Shown here piece by piece: positions 10,146 through 19,959 of a DNA stretch of 64,000 bases (its first letter is position 1; every line of letters starts with the position of its first letter). Made by a program: the position numbers and the translations under genes. This DNA is from CAVONB01 sp963697205 (lineage in GTDB: Bacteria; Pseudomonadota; Alphaproteobacteria; Rhizobiales; Hyphomicrobiaceae). Under the pieces are notes generated by a model, which was not told where the DNA came from, did no database searches, and was given only the letters and a program-made list of their open reading frames with translations. The stretch lies in the NCBI GenBank assembly GCA_963697205.1, contig CAVONB010000013.1, positions 434,001 through 498,000 of the forward strand. The letters are read 5' to 3'.

Positions 10146-11147
10146 TTAGAGCTGTTCACCTGGTAGCGAGAACGTATCGCAGCCGTTCATCTGCCCGGTC
10201 TCGAAACCGCGCTTGAACCAGCGCACGCGCTGGGCCGAGCTGCCGTGCGTGAACGCATCCGGCACCACGCGACCCGTCATCTTGCGCTGGATCATGTCGT
10301 CGCCGATGGCGCTGGCCGCGTTCAAGCCTTCCTCGATGTCGCCCGGCTCGAGGCGCTTGCCCCCGGTCGTCTGGTTGATGCGCTGTGCCCACACGCCGGC
10401 AAGGCAATCAGCCTGAAGCTCCATGCGCACCTGCAGTGCATTGGCCCGCCGCTCGTCGAGGCGCTGCTTCATGCTCTGGACCTTGTCAGCAATGCCGAGC
10501 AGCGTCTGCACGTGATGGCCGACCTCGTGCGCCACGACGTAGGCCTGCGCGAAATCTCCGGGCGCGTTGAAGCGCCGCTTCATCTCGTCATAAAATTGCA
10601 GGTCGATGTAAACCTTCTGGTCGAGCGGACAATAAAACGGCCCCATCGCCGTCTGGCCGACACCGCATGCCGTCTGCGTCGCGCCCGAAAACAGCACCAG
10701 ACGCGGCTCCTTGTAGCGCATGTTGTGGCGCTGGAACTCCGCGTTCCAGAACGTCTCGGTGTCGGCGAGCACCCGCGAGATGAACCGTTTCATCTCGTCT
10801 TGCGCGCCCGCCTGCTGCGCTCCGCCCGACGGACCACCGGGCAGCTCGAAGGGATTGCGCTGCGTGGTCTGCGTCGGCCGGCCCGGGTCCATTCGCGGCA
10901 TCTGCGGCATGTCGGGGAACCCGCCGCCGCTGCCGCCGCCGCCACGCAGCATGTCGAGCGGGTTGATCCCGAACAGCAGCATGATGGCGCCGATGATCAA
11001 CAGCGTCGTGAAGCTGAACCCGCCCTTGCCGCCCATCGGAATCTGGATGCCGCGGCCGCCGCCGCCGGGAAACGAAAAACCGCCCCGGCCCTGTCCGCGC
11101 CGATCCTCGACGTTCGAGCTCTCGCGATCCTGTTCGTCGTAACGCAT
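10146..11147 (-). CDS. YpfJ/KPN_02809 family neutral zinc metallopeptidase
   Basis: This is a predicted membrane-anchored zinc peptidase of 333 residues. The N terminus is Gly-rich and cytoplasmic, followed by one transmembrane helix (FSFTTLLIIGAIMLLFG, about residues 38-55). The extracytoplasmic catalytic domain carries the zincin motif HEVGHH (in VVAHEVGHHVQTLLG). Downstream are ELQADCLAGVWA, where Glu would be the third zinc ligand, and DAFTHGSSAQRVRWFKRGFETG, a strong family signature. The C terminus has Cys in MNGCDTF. ATG 11147 (MRYDEQD) is the family start; the frame runs further upstream without conservation. The physiological substrate is unknown. Confidence 0.9.
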   Translation of the reverse strand: MRYDEQDRESSNVEDRRGQGRGGFSFPGGGGRGIQIPMGGKGGFSFTTLLIIGAIMLLFGINPLDMLRGGGGSGGGFPDMPQMPRMDPGRPTQTTQRNPFELPGGPSGGAQQAGAQDEMKRFISRVLADTETFWNAEFQRHNMRYKEPRLVLFSGATQTACGVGQTAMGPFYCPLDQKVYIDLQFYDEMKRRFNAPGDFAQAYVVAHEVGHHVQTLLGIADKVQSMKQRLDERRANALQVRMELQADCLAGVWAQRINQTTGGKRLEPGDIEEGLNAASAIGDDMIQRKMTGRVVPDAFTHGSSAQRVRWFKRGFETGQMNGCDTFSLPGEQL

Positions 11148-11341
11148 TGCCGTACCTTCATAGCCCCCGGGGGACTGGCGCGGACACGGGGGCCTGCCTT
11201 CCGCGCACCATCCGTCTTTCATAGCATAGCCGGACGTCGCGGCAATCGCTACGCCATGCGCAATGCCGGTGCCGGCGGGCAGGTTCCCTGAGATGCCCGA
11301 GCCCGATAGCGCCGTTGCCACGCGCACGACGGCCCCGGGGA

Positions 11342-12808
11342 TCAGGACTTTCTGGGCGTTGGCGGCCCCGCGGTAACGGGCTCGGCCGCCGGCGGCGGCA
11401 GACGCGCAGGCTCCGGCAGCGCCAGTCGCCCTTTGGGCATCGGCCGCATCAGGCTGCGCACCGTGCGCGAGATCGCGATCACGCCCTCGTTGGCATAGGC
11501 CTCGTGGTTCTTCTCGATGTCCTTGAGCTCGTAGCGGTAGTTGACCATCAGGCCATGCGCTTCCCGCAAGCCCTTCTCCGAGACGTCACCGAGCCAGTTG
11601 ATACGCTCAAGCCGCGCGCCGTTGCCCAGGTGGAAGCGGGCCACGGGGTCCACCGGCCGCCCGTCCCCGGACTTCGCCGCCAGGAAATAGTGCGCCGCCA
11701 GCGCCAGCAGCGCCGACCGCACGTCCTCGGAAGGCTGCTCCCACCAGCCGGGATCCTTGAGCTTTTGCAGCGCCAGCCGGTCCGCCTCGGTCACGATGCC
11801 CTGCGGATCGTCGGCGAGCAGCCGGTCGAGCCAGCGCGCGAACGTCGGCACCGGCGACAGCGTGACGAACGTCTTCAAGGTCGGGCGCTCGCGCACCAGC
11901 TCCTCGACCACCTGCTTGATTAGGAAGCTGCCGAAGGAGATGCCCTTGAGCCCGTCCTGGCAGTTGGAGATCGAGTAGAAAACCGCCGTCGTCGGCTCCT
12001 CGACATCGCCCGCCTTGCGCTCCTCGTGGAGCACGGGCTGGATTGCGCCGGGGATGTCCTCCGCCAGGGCCACTTCGACGAAGATCAGCGGCTCGTCGAC
12101 CAGCGAAGGATGAAAGAACGCAAAGCACCGCCGGTCCCGCGGATCGAGCCGCCGGCGCAGGTCCTCCCAGCCCTGGATCGCGTGCACGGCCTCGTAGGCG
12201 ATGATCTTTTCCAGGATCGCCGCCGGCGTCTGCCAGTCGATCCGCCGCAGCACCAGGAAGCCGCGGTTGAACCACGATTGCAGCAGATGCCGCATGTCCG
12301 TGTCGACGGAATCCAGCGGCGGCTCAGATTTGGGCATGCGCAGTAGGTCGCGCCGCATGGCGACGATTTCTGCGGTAGCGCCCGGCGCTAGGTTGAGACG
12401 GCGGAAGAACTCTTGCCGCGGGCTCTCCACGGCTTCCTGCAACAGCCCGAGGCTCGCCTCGTTTGGCGCCGCCAGATACGCCGACGCCGCCTCCGCAACC
12501 TGCTCGGGATCCGGCCGCACTTCGTCCTGCAGGAACCGGAAGAACGCGCGCCGGTCCTCGACCGGCAGCATCTTGTATTGGTTCAGAAGTTCGCGCGCGA
12601 TGGCGACACCGGACGCCTCACCCCGCCCCGAAAGGAGCGCCCGGGCAAGTTCCTCGGTGTCTTCCTCCGTACCCCCGAACAAGGCTTTCGGCAGCAACGC
12701 ACGGCCTTGCTCGGCCACGGTGGCCATGAGTTCTTGCAGGAACGACACATTGCTGACGGCCATCTTCGTCTCTCGGCGAAATCGGGGCGCATCGAGGCGC
12801 TTGAGCAT
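11342..12808 (-). CDS. Malonyl-CoA decarboxylase
   Basis: The enzyme converts malonyl-CoA to acetyl-CoA and CO2, allowing growth on malonate and lowering the malonyl-CoA that inhibits fatty-acid oxidation. The 488-residue protein matches the family length. It has an all-helical N-terminal half (residues about 20-190) and a GNAT-like C-terminal half. Recognisable blocks are FHPSLVDEPLIFVEVAL, TTAVFYSISNCQDGLKGISFG and FVTLSPVPTFARWL; in the last, the Ser and His regions are part of the described catalytic site. ATG 12808 follows a GGGGAGAC ribosome-binding site. It is divergent from the AHL-lactonase-like gene, with about 120 bases between, and near the beta-oxidation operon, which fits a role in acyl-CoA metabolism. 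Confidence 0.92.
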   Translation of the reverse strand: MLKRLDAPRFRRETKMAVSNVSFLQELMATVAEQGRALLPKALFGGTEEDTEELARALLSGRGEASGVAIARELLNQYKMLPVEDRRAFFRFLQDEVRPDPEQVAEAASAYLAAPNEASLGLLQEAVESPRQEFFRRLNLAPGATAEIVAMRRDLLRMPKSEPPLDSVDTDMRHLLQSWFNRGFLVLRRIDWQTPAAILEKIIAYEAVHAIQGWEDLRRRLDPRDRRCFAFFHPSLVDEPLIFVEVALAEDIPGAIQPVLHEERKAGDVEEPTTAVFYSISNCQDGLKGISFGSFLIKQVVEELVRERPTLKTFVTLSPVPTFARWLDRLLADDPQGIVTEADRLALQKLKDPGWWEQPSEDVRSALLALAAHYFLAAKSGDGRPVDPVARFHLGNGARLERINWLGDVSEKGLREAHGLMVNYRYELKDIEKNHEAYANEGVIAISRTVRSLMRPMPKGRLALPEPARLPPPAAEPVTAGPPTPRKS

Positions 12809-12928
12809 CGGGGTCTCCCCTTTAAGCCCGACCGATGGCAGCCACAAGGCCGGGAATCATGCTCGACGTGATGGATCGTCCGTCGCATCCTGACATGTCA
12901 GGAGTATAAATCGGGTTAGGAGACACCC

Positions 12929-13732
12929 ATGAGCGATCGTCAGACATGGGAAATTCTTGCGCTGAAGTACGGCACGCACACCGGGCGCAAGCGCCATGAG
13001 AACCTCCTCTTTGCCGACGATCACGGCCGCGAGGAGCCGATCGACTACTTCGTCTGGTTGCTGCGCTGCAACACGCACACCATCCTGGTCGACACCGGCT
13101 TCGAGAAGGCCGAAGCCCTCAAGCGTGGGCGCACCCTGACCCACGAGCCCCGCGACGCGCTCGCTGAACTGGGCATAGATGCCGGTGCCATCGACACCGT
13201 TATCGTCTCCCACCTGCACTACGATCATGCCGGCACCCTCGGCCACTTCCCCGGCGCCCGCTTCCACCTGCAGGAAGCCGAGATGGCGTTCGCCACCGGC
13301 CGCTGCATGTGCGAAGGCGTTTTGAAAATGGCGTTCAACGTCGACCACGTCTGCGAAATGGTGCGCAACGTCTATTCCGGTCGCGTCGTCTTCCACGACG
13401 GCGACGCCGAGATCGCGCCGGGTGTCACCGTGCACAAGGTTCCCGGACACTCCAAAGGCCTCCAGTGCGTGCGCGTGGCCACCGCCCACGGCGATGTCGT
13501 CCTCGCCGTCGATGCCATCCACATGTACGAGAACTACGAGACGCGCCGGCCGTTCCCGATCGTCGTCGACGTCGAGGACACTCTGAAAAGCTACGATCGC
13601 ATAACAGCACTGGCGACCAGCCCCGCCCACATCGTGCCGGGCCACGATCCCCTGGTGCTCAAGCGGTATCCCGCGCTCGACGCACGCACCCAGGGCATCG
13701 TCCACCGCCTCGACCTGCCGCGACGAGGCTGA
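12929..13732 (+). CDS. AttM/AiiA-like N-acyl homoserine lactonase family metallo-beta-lactamase-fold hydrolase
   Basis: This is a cytoplasmic metallohydrolase of 267 residues. The dinuclear zinc motif is HLHYDHAG at residues 95-102. Further ligands are expected at His in KVPGHSKG, Asp in LAVDAIH and His in IVPGHDP. The overall arrangement resembles AttM/AiiB-type lactonases, which hydrolyse the homoserine-lactone ring of quorum-sensing signals. Other MBL-fold lactonases and esterases share these motifs, so the substrate is not certain. A clear TAGGAG ribosome-binding site precedes ATG 12929. The gene converges with the thiolase gene, with only 4 bases between. It has no signal peptide. Confidence 0.75.
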   Translation: MSDRQTWEILALKYGTHTGRKRHENLLFADDHGREEPIDYFVWLLRCNTHTILVDTGFEKAEALKRGRTLTHEPRDALAELGIDAGAIDTVIVSHLHYDHAGTLGHFPGARFHLQEAEMAFATGRCMCEGVLKMAFNVDHVCEMVRNVYSGRVVFHDGDAEIAPGVTVHKVPGHSKGLQCVRVATAHGDVVLAVDAIHMYENYETRRPFPIVVDVEDTLKSYDRITALATSPAHIVPGHDPLVLKRYPALDARTQGIVHRLDLPRRG

Positions 13733-13736
13733 CGCA

Positions 13737-15023
13737 CTACGCCGCCTTGTCGCGCTCCATGATGGCCGCAACACCCATGCCGCCGGCTGTGCAGATCGAG
13801 ATCAGCCCGCGCCCGCCGTTCTGGTCGAGCAGCTTGGCGAGGTTGCCGACGATGCGCGCACCGGTCGCCGCGAACGGATGCCCGTAGGCGATCGACGAGC
13901 CCTTCACGTTCATCTTGGCGCGGTCGATGCCGCCCAGCGGCTGGTCGCGGCCGAGCACACGCCGGCAGTACTCTGGATCCTCCCACGCCTTGAGCGTCGC
14001 CAGCACCTGCGCGGCGAACGCCTCGTGGATCTCGTAGTAGTCGAAGTCCTGCAGCGACAGCCCCGCCCGCTTCAGCATGTCGGAGACCGCGATCGTCGGC
14101 GCCATCAGCAAACCTTCGCCCGCCACGAAGTCGAGCGCCGACGTCGCCGAGTGCGTCAGATAGGCCAGCACCGGCAGGCCCCGCTCGCGCGCCCAAGCCT
14201 CCGACGCCAGCAGCACCGAGGCCGCCCCGTCCGTCAGCGGCGTGGAATTGGCCGCCGTCAGCGTGCCCCGCTCGCTCTTCTCGAACGCCGTTTTCAGCGT
14301 CGCAATCTTGTCCAGCGCGATGTCGGCGCGGATGTTGTTGTCACGATAGACGCCCGCGAACGGAACGATGAGATCGTCCATGTAGCCCGACTGGTAGGCC
14401 GCCGCTGCGCGCTTGTGGCTCTCGTAGGCGAGCTGGTCCTGCTCCACGCGTCCGATCTTCCACTGCTGCGCCATCAACTCGGCGTGCTGGCCCATCGACA
14501 ACCCCGTGCGCGGCTCCGCCACCGACGGCGGCTGCGGCGCAAGCTCGCCCGGCTTGAAGCCGGAAAATACCTTGAGCTTCTCCAGCGGCGATTTCGCCTG
14601 CACGAGTTGCGTCATGCGCTGGGCGAACGTCTTGGTGAACACGATCGGTGCGTCGGACGTCGTGTCGGACCCCACCGCAATGCCGCTTTCGATCTGACCT
14701 GACGCGATCTTCGCTGCGATCCCCATCGCGGCCTGCAGGCTCGTCCCGCACGCCTGCATCATCGTGAGACCCGGCGTCGACGGCGAAAGTCCGGTGCCCA
14801 GCACGGCTTCACGGGCGAGATTCCAGTCGCGCGAGTGCGTGATCACCGCCCCGCCCGCCACCTCGCCGATATGCTGCCCCTTGAGGTCGAAGCGCTCGAC
14901 CATGCCGTTCAGCGTCGCCGTCATCATCTGCAGGTTCGACTGGTCGGCATAAAAAGTGTTCGAACGGCAGAACGGGATGCGCACGCCACCAAGAACGGCC
15001 ACGCGGCGGAGGGTCTGTGTCAT
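13737..15023 (-). CDS. Acetyl-CoA C-acyltransferase (thiolase, FadA/FadI type)
   Basis: This thiolase performs the last step of fatty-acid beta-oxidation, cleaving 3-ketoacyl-CoA with CoA. The 428-residue protein has the acyl-accepting Cys in QACGTSLQ (about residue 95), the base-region block GHPFAATGARI, and the C-terminal catalytic Cys in CTAGGMG. Its N terminus VAVLGGVRIPFCRS is typical. ATG 15023 starts the conserved region; the frame upstream is not conserved. It lies 38 bases after the fadB/J-like gene on the same strand, so fadE, fadB/J and this gene read as one beta-oxidation operon. The proposed FadI assignment rests on its length and the SNTFYADQSNLQMM region. Confidence 0.9.
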   Translation of the reverse strand: MTQTLRRVAVLGGVRIPFCRSNTFYADQSNLQMMTATLNGMVERFDLKGQHIGEVAGGAVITHSRDWNLAREAVLGTGLSPSTPGLTMMQACGTSLQAAMGIAAKIASGQIESGIAVGSDTTSDAPIVFTKTFAQRMTQLVQAKSPLEKLKVFSGFKPGELAPQPPSVAEPRTGLSMGQHAELMAQQWKIGRVEQDQLAYESHKRAAAAYQSGYMDDLIVPFAGVYRDNNIRADIALDKIATLKTAFEKSERGTLTAANSTPLTDGAASVLLASEAWARERGLPVLAYLTHSATSALDFVAGEGLLMAPTIAVSDMLKRAGLSLQDFDYYEIHEAFAAQVLATLKAWEDPEYCRRVLGRDQPLGGIDRAKMNVKGSSIAYGHPFAATGARIVGNLAKLLDQNGGRGLISICTAGGMGVAAIMERDKAA

Positions 15024-15061
15024 GTCACCGGCTCTTTCTTTTCGCTCGTCTCCAGGCAGCG

Positions 15062-17083
15062 CTATTCCGCCGCCGCCCGCGCCTCGCTCGAGGACTTGTC
15101 CTCCAGGCTTGCCTTGTAGTGCAGCGGCCCGCCGCGGAACGGTGCGAACCCGGTCCCGAAGATCACGCCGGCATCCACCATGTCGGCACTTTCCACGATG
15201 CCTTCCGCCAGCACCGTTTCGCACTCCGTGATCAGCGGCTGCACGAGATCACGGCCGAGCTGATCGAGGTTCGCCTTGTCGATCGGCTTGTCCGCCTTGA
15301 CGGGCTTGCCGTCCTTCCAGGCATAGAACCCCTCGCCCGACTTCTTGCCCCGCTTGCCCGAAGCGACCATCGCCTCCAGCGGGCCGGCATTGGCATCGGG
15401 CTGCAGGATCTTGCCCACGTGCAGACACACATCCAGGCCCACCGTGTCGGCGAGCTCGATCGGCCCCATCGGCATGCCGAACGCGCGCGCCGCCTCGTCG
15501 ATGCGCTCCTTCGACGCCCCTTGCGCCACGCGCTCCATGGCAGCCGTCATGTACGGCGTCAGCACCCGGTTCACGAGGAAGCCCGGCGCCGACTTCACGA
15601 TCAACGGAAACTTGTCGATCGCCGTCACGAACGTGCACGCGTTGCGCACTTCGTCTTCCCGCGTCTGCGCACCGCGGATCACCTCGACCAGCGGCATCTG
15701 TGCGACAGGATTGAAGAAGTGGATGCCGACCAGCCGCCCGGGATCCTTCAGGTTGCGCGCGATGTCCTCGATCTGCAGCGACGACGTGTTGGTCGCCATC
15801 ACCGCGCCGGGCTTCATCTTGCCTTCAAGCTCCGCAAACAGCGTCTGCTTGATCTCCAGCTTCTCCACGATGGCCTCGATCACGACGTCCGCGCGCGCCA
15901 CCCCCTCGCCCGCCTGGTCCGCGATCAACCGGGCCTTGGCGGCCGCCTTCGAGGCGCGCGTGCGGAACCGTCGCGATAGCGTCTTGTCCTGCGCCGCGAT
16001 GCCCTTGGCGATCTGCTCAGCGTTGAGGTCCTGCAGCGTCACCTCCATGCCGGAGGCCACGCACCAACCCGCGATGTCCGCGCCCATCGTACCCGCCCCG
16101 ATCACGTGCGCGCGAAGCGGCCGGAATGTGCTCGTCTTGGGAGCCTGCGCCTTCATCAACTCCGACAGCTTGAACACCCGGCGCAGGTTGCGCGAGGTGT
16201 CACCCACCATCAGGGGCGCGAACGCTGGAGTCTCCGCGGCCTTGAGCGCCCCCTCGTCTCCGCCGTGCTTGGCGAACAGATCGATCAGCCGGAACGGTGC
16301 GGGATAGTGATCCTCGCGCACCTTTTTGCGCGTCTCCGAGCGCATTTTCTCCGCCAGGTAGCCGCGCGCCGGCCATTTCGCCAGCACCGACTTCTGCACC
16401 GGCGCGGGCTTGGACCGCCGCTTCTGCAACACCGCCTTGCGCGCCGCCCAGCGCAATTGTCCCGGGCTCGCAACGAGCTCGTCGACCAGGCCCTGCGCCC
16501 GCGCCGCCCCCGCCCGGATCATGGATCCCGTCAGCATTGCCTGCATCGCTGCCAGCGGACCGGCCTGCCGGATGGAACGCGCGGTACCGTTGAAGCCCGG
16601 GAACAGGCCGAGCTTGACCTCGGGGAAACCGACCCGCGTAGCATCGTCCCGCGTGGCAACGCGGTAATGGCACGCGAGCGCCAGCTCCAGCCCGCCGCCC
16701 AGGCACAGCCCGTGGATCGCCGCGACCACCGGCACGCTCATGCGCTCGATCCTGTCGAGCATCTCGTTCACCGGACGAATCGCACCGATGACGTCGGCCT
16801 CCGTCTTGAGCTGGTCGAACTCCCGGATGTCGGCGCCCACGATGAAGCCCTTGGCCTTGCCGGACAGGATCACGAGCCCGCGGATGGCGCCGTCGCGCGC
16901 GCCCGCCTCGGCCTTGTCCACGATCGCGTGCAATTCCTCCAGCGGCCGGCGGCCCAGCGCATTCACGCTTTCGCCTTCGCGGTCGAAGATCGCCCACGCG
17001 ATGCCTTCCATGTCGACCGAGAATCGCCAGTCCTTGAGTTGCGTGACGTCCTGCGGCACGCTGACCAACGCCGTCGTCGTCAT
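15062..17083 (-). CDS. Multifunctional enoyl-CoA hydratase / 3-hydroxyacyl-CoA dehydrogenase (FadB/FadJ type)
   Basis: This is the alpha subunit of a bacterial trifunctional beta-oxidation complex, 673 residues. Residues about 15-200 are the crotonase domain: FIVGADIREFD for the oxyanion hole, and GGGLELALACHYR and FPEVKLGLFPG supplying the two catalytic glutamates. Residues about 325-510 are the NAD-binding dehydrogenase domain with GAGTMGADIAGW, ATNTSSL and GIHFFNPVAQMPLVEVI (catalytic His). The C-terminal helical domain has PGFLVNRVL and FGTGFAPFRGGPL. It follows the FadE-like gene by 23 bases and precedes the thiolase by 38, consistent with translation from one mRNA and physical assembly with the thiolase. 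Confidence 0.95.
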   Translation of the reverse strand: MTTTALVSVPQDVTQLKDWRFSVDMEGIAWAIFDREGESVNALGRRPLEELHAIVDKAEAGARDGAIRGLVILSGKAKGFIVGADIREFDQLKTEADVIGAIRPVNEMLDRIERMSVPVVAAIHGLCLGGGLELALACHYRVATRDDATRVGFPEVKLGLFPGFNGTARSIRQAGPLAAMQAMLTGSMIRAGAARAQGLVDELVASPGQLRWAARKAVLQKRRSKPAPVQKSVLAKWPARGYLAEKMRSETRKKVREDHYPAPFRLIDLFAKHGGDEGALKAAETPAFAPLMVGDTSRNLRRVFKLSELMKAQAPKTSTFRPLRAHVIGAGTMGADIAGWCVASGMEVTLQDLNAEQIAKGIAAQDKTLSRRFRTRASKAAAKARLIADQAGEGVARADVVIEAIVEKLEIKQTLFAELEGKMKPGAVMATNTSSLQIEDIARNLKDPGRLVGIHFFNPVAQMPLVEVIRGAQTREDEVRNACTFVTAIDKFPLIVKSAPGFLVNRVLTPYMTAAMERVAQGASKERIDEAARAFGMPMGPIELADTVGLDVCLHVGKILQPDANAGPLEAMVASGKRGKKSGEGFYAWKDGKPVKADKPIDKANLDQLGRDLVQPLITECETVLAEGIVESADMVDAGVIFGTGFAPFRGGPLHYKASLEDKSSSEARAAAE

Positions 17084-17106
17084 TCAGCACCTCTCTTTCT
17101 GAACAT

Positions 17107-19612
17107 CTATTCCGCCGCGACGTCGCCTATGCCGCGCGAGTTGTGACCGAGCGTGTTGTAGTGCGGCTTGACCTCGGCGGGATCGAAGTGATCGACCGCA
17201 ATCACGCGCGCGGTGAGCTCTTCCACCTCACGCAATTGCGCCGCCTCCTCAGCCGACAGAACGCCCTTGGCCTCGGCATCCTTGAACCAGTCCATGCCGT
17301 GATAGCGCTTAAGTATGCCGCCCCGGATCGCCCGCTCGAGCTTCTTTTCCGCCTCTTCCGCCGCCACGACCTTGTCCAGGGTGTACTTCCAACAGGCCCG
17401 TCGGATCGGCGGGATCGCGGGAAACGTAGATGTGGCGCGTCAGCCGATCGCGCACCTCGCCGGGCTGCGTCACCAGCCGCGCCACGGTCGAGCCCAGACG
17501 ATCCGGCGCCGGCTTGAAGGGGCGCCCGAAGGGAAACACGACACCGCGCATCACCACCCGCGCCCACGTAACGGGGAAATTGTCGATCGTGCCGGCGATC
17601 GCCTCCTGGAAACGATGCAGGCTGTTCTGCGCGGCGAACGCGACGATGGCGTGATCCGCGCCCGGCCGCCCGTCGTCCTCGAAGCGCTTGAGAACGCAGG
17701 CCGTCATGTAAAGTTCCGACAGCGCGTCCGCGAGCCGGCCGGTGATCTTCTGCTTGGTCTTGAGCCCACCGCCGAGCAGCGCCACCGTCATGTCCGCGAC
17801 GAACGCGAAATTGCGGCTGGCCCGGCCGAGCGCGCGATACCACGACGAAACCCCGTAGGCTTTCGCCGGCGCGCTGGCGAACATGCCGCCCGTCACGTTG
17901 TGGAACAAGGCGCCGGCCATGTTGGAGATCGCGAACGCGACATGCCCCTTGAACGCGGTGTCGAAGGCATCGAGCCCGCGCTCCCGGTCGGTGTCCTGCA
18001 GCGCCTGGATCTCGCTGTAGAGATAGGGATGCGAGCGCAGCGCGCCCTGCGCGAAGGTGATCAGCGTCCGCGTCAGGATGTTGGCGCCTTCGACCGTGAT
18101 GCCCACCGGCACCATCTGGTAGGCCGACTGCAGGTAGTTGGTCGGACCATCGCAGATCGCGCGCCCGCCGTGGATGTCCATGGCGTCGTTGACCGAACGG
18201 CGCAGACGTTCCGTCGTCTGGTACTTCATCAGCGCGGATATGACCGAAGGCTTCTCCCCGCGCGCCACCATCGCCGCGGTCACCGCACGCGACGCCTCGT
18301 TGACGTAGGCAGTCTCCACCATACGCGCGAGCGGCTCCTCGATGCCCTCCATCCGAGCGACCGGCAGCCAGAACTGCTTGCGGATGCGCCCATAGGCACT
18401 CGTGAACCGCAGCATCGCCTTCGCACCGGCCGTGGCCGACGACGGCAGCGAGATCGCCCGGCCCGCCGCCAGGCACTCCATCAGCATCCGCCAGCCCTGC
18501 CCGGCCATCTTCTCCCCGCCGATGATCCATTCCATGGGGATGAAGACGTCGCGGCCCCAGTTGGGACCATTCGGGAAGGCCGCGCCCGAGGGCAGGTGTC
18601 GACGCCCGATGTTGACGCCGGGATGCTTGGCGGGGATCAGCGCCAGCGTGATGCCGAGCGCCTCGCCGCGCCCGAGCAGGTTGTCGGGATCGATCATTTC
18701 GAAGGCGAGACCCACCAGCGTCGCCTTCGGCCCCAGCGTGATGTAGCGTTTCTCCCAGGACAGCCGGATGCCCAGCACCTCCCGGCCCTCGTGCTGCCCC
18801 CGCGCCACGATGCCGACATCGCGCATCGTCGCCGCGTCCGAGCCCGAGGTCGGCCCGGTCAGGCTGAAGCACGGGATCTCTTGGCCCTTCGCCAGCCGCG
18901 GCAGCCAGTGCGCCTTTTGCACATCGGTGCCGTATTTCTCGATCAGTTCGCCCGGCCCGAGCGAGTTCGGCACCATCACGATGGTCACCACGTCGGGCGA
19001 GCGCGAGGCGATCTTGCCCAGGATCAGCGACTGCGCCTGCGCGGAAAAGCCGAGCCCCCCGTGCGCTTTCGAGATCAGCATGCCGAGAAAACCCTTCTCG
19101 CACGCGAAGCGCCAGATCTCGTCGGGAATCTCCTTTTCCTGGAAGCGCACCTGCCAGTCGTCGATCATCGCGCACAGCTGTTCCGTCGGCCCGTCGAGGA
19201 ACGCCTGCTCGTCCGCGCTCAACGTGATCGGCGGGATCGAGCGCAGCTTGTCCCAGTCCGGCGTGCCCGAGAACAGCTCCGCATCGAAGCCGACCGTCCC
19301 CGCCTCCAGCGCCTGGCTCTCCGTATCCGAAACCTTCGGCATGACGCCGCGCAGCGCCTGGTAGGCCGGCCGCGTCAGCAGCGACTTGCGCACCACGCCG
19401 AGGCACAAGAGCCCGAGCACGATGGCGGGGATCCAGACCACAAGCCCGAGCAGGCCCCGCTCCTCCGGGGCATAGCTGCCCGTCAGAATGCCGGTCCGCC
19501 ACGCGATCGCCAGCACGGCCGCCGCCAGCGCCCACACCCACAACCCCGCCCGGTTCACAGCGAGCCACCAGACCACCGCGACGATCACGAGCAGAGCGAT
19601 GAGGCCAGACAT
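17107..19612 (-). CDS. fadE: FadE-type acyl-CoA dehydrogenase (one doubled wobble base breaks the frame near 17385)
   Basis: This acyl-CoA dehydrogenase catalyses the first, FAD-dependent step of beta-oxidation. It resembles enterobacterial FadE (about 814 residues) and is about 834 residues once corrected. Two N-terminal hydrophobic helices (LIALLVIVAVVWWLAV and a second near residue 45) suggest membrane association. The catalytic part shows FSLTGPTSGSDAATM, NWGRDVFIPMEWI and MDIHGGRAICDGPTN. The open frame stops conserving near 17385, where the sequence reads CTGT (Leu CTG or CTT). Dropping one base joins it to the downstream frame with YTLDKVVAAEEAEKKLERAI, ending at 17107. It is the first gene of the fadE-fadB/J-thiolase operon. 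The single event matches the haplotype-merge pattern seen elsewhere. Confidence 0.9.
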
Positions 19613-19959
19613 GACGCACTCCTTCAGTGAGACGGCCCCATGATGGACCGTGGCGACGGCTCAGCACCCCGATCGGCGACGCTCGCGCGCACGTCCGGCG
19701 GGGCACTGACGGGCCGGCGTGCGCGGTTTTCGCTGCATTGGTGTAGACGTGCCACACCGACCCGGCAACCGCCAGCCTGACGGATGGACGAGCCCCAGCC
19801 CCCTGCACACGATACGGATCGTACCTCAATCGGCTTCTGCACCGGCGTTAAGAATGGGCATCACCGTCAATCAAATCTTCGCGCAATGCTTTGCACCCAC
19901 CGCGCCGGCACCCTATGTTGGGCGAACGGCGAAAGAACTCGCCAGCGGAGGGAGGACGA
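19613..19959. other. Divergent promoter region between fadE and soxY
   Basis: This 347-base gap separates divergent fadE and soxY and should hold both promoters. I see no supported gene, hairpin or clear operator in it. The ORFs crossing it are shadows. Confidence 0.5.

Noticed and set aside
17202..19829. Two very long frames (about 870 and 770 codons) overlapping fadE
   Set aside because: They are Arg/Gly- and Arg/His-rich shadows of the acyl-CoA dehydrogenase in other frames with no motifs.
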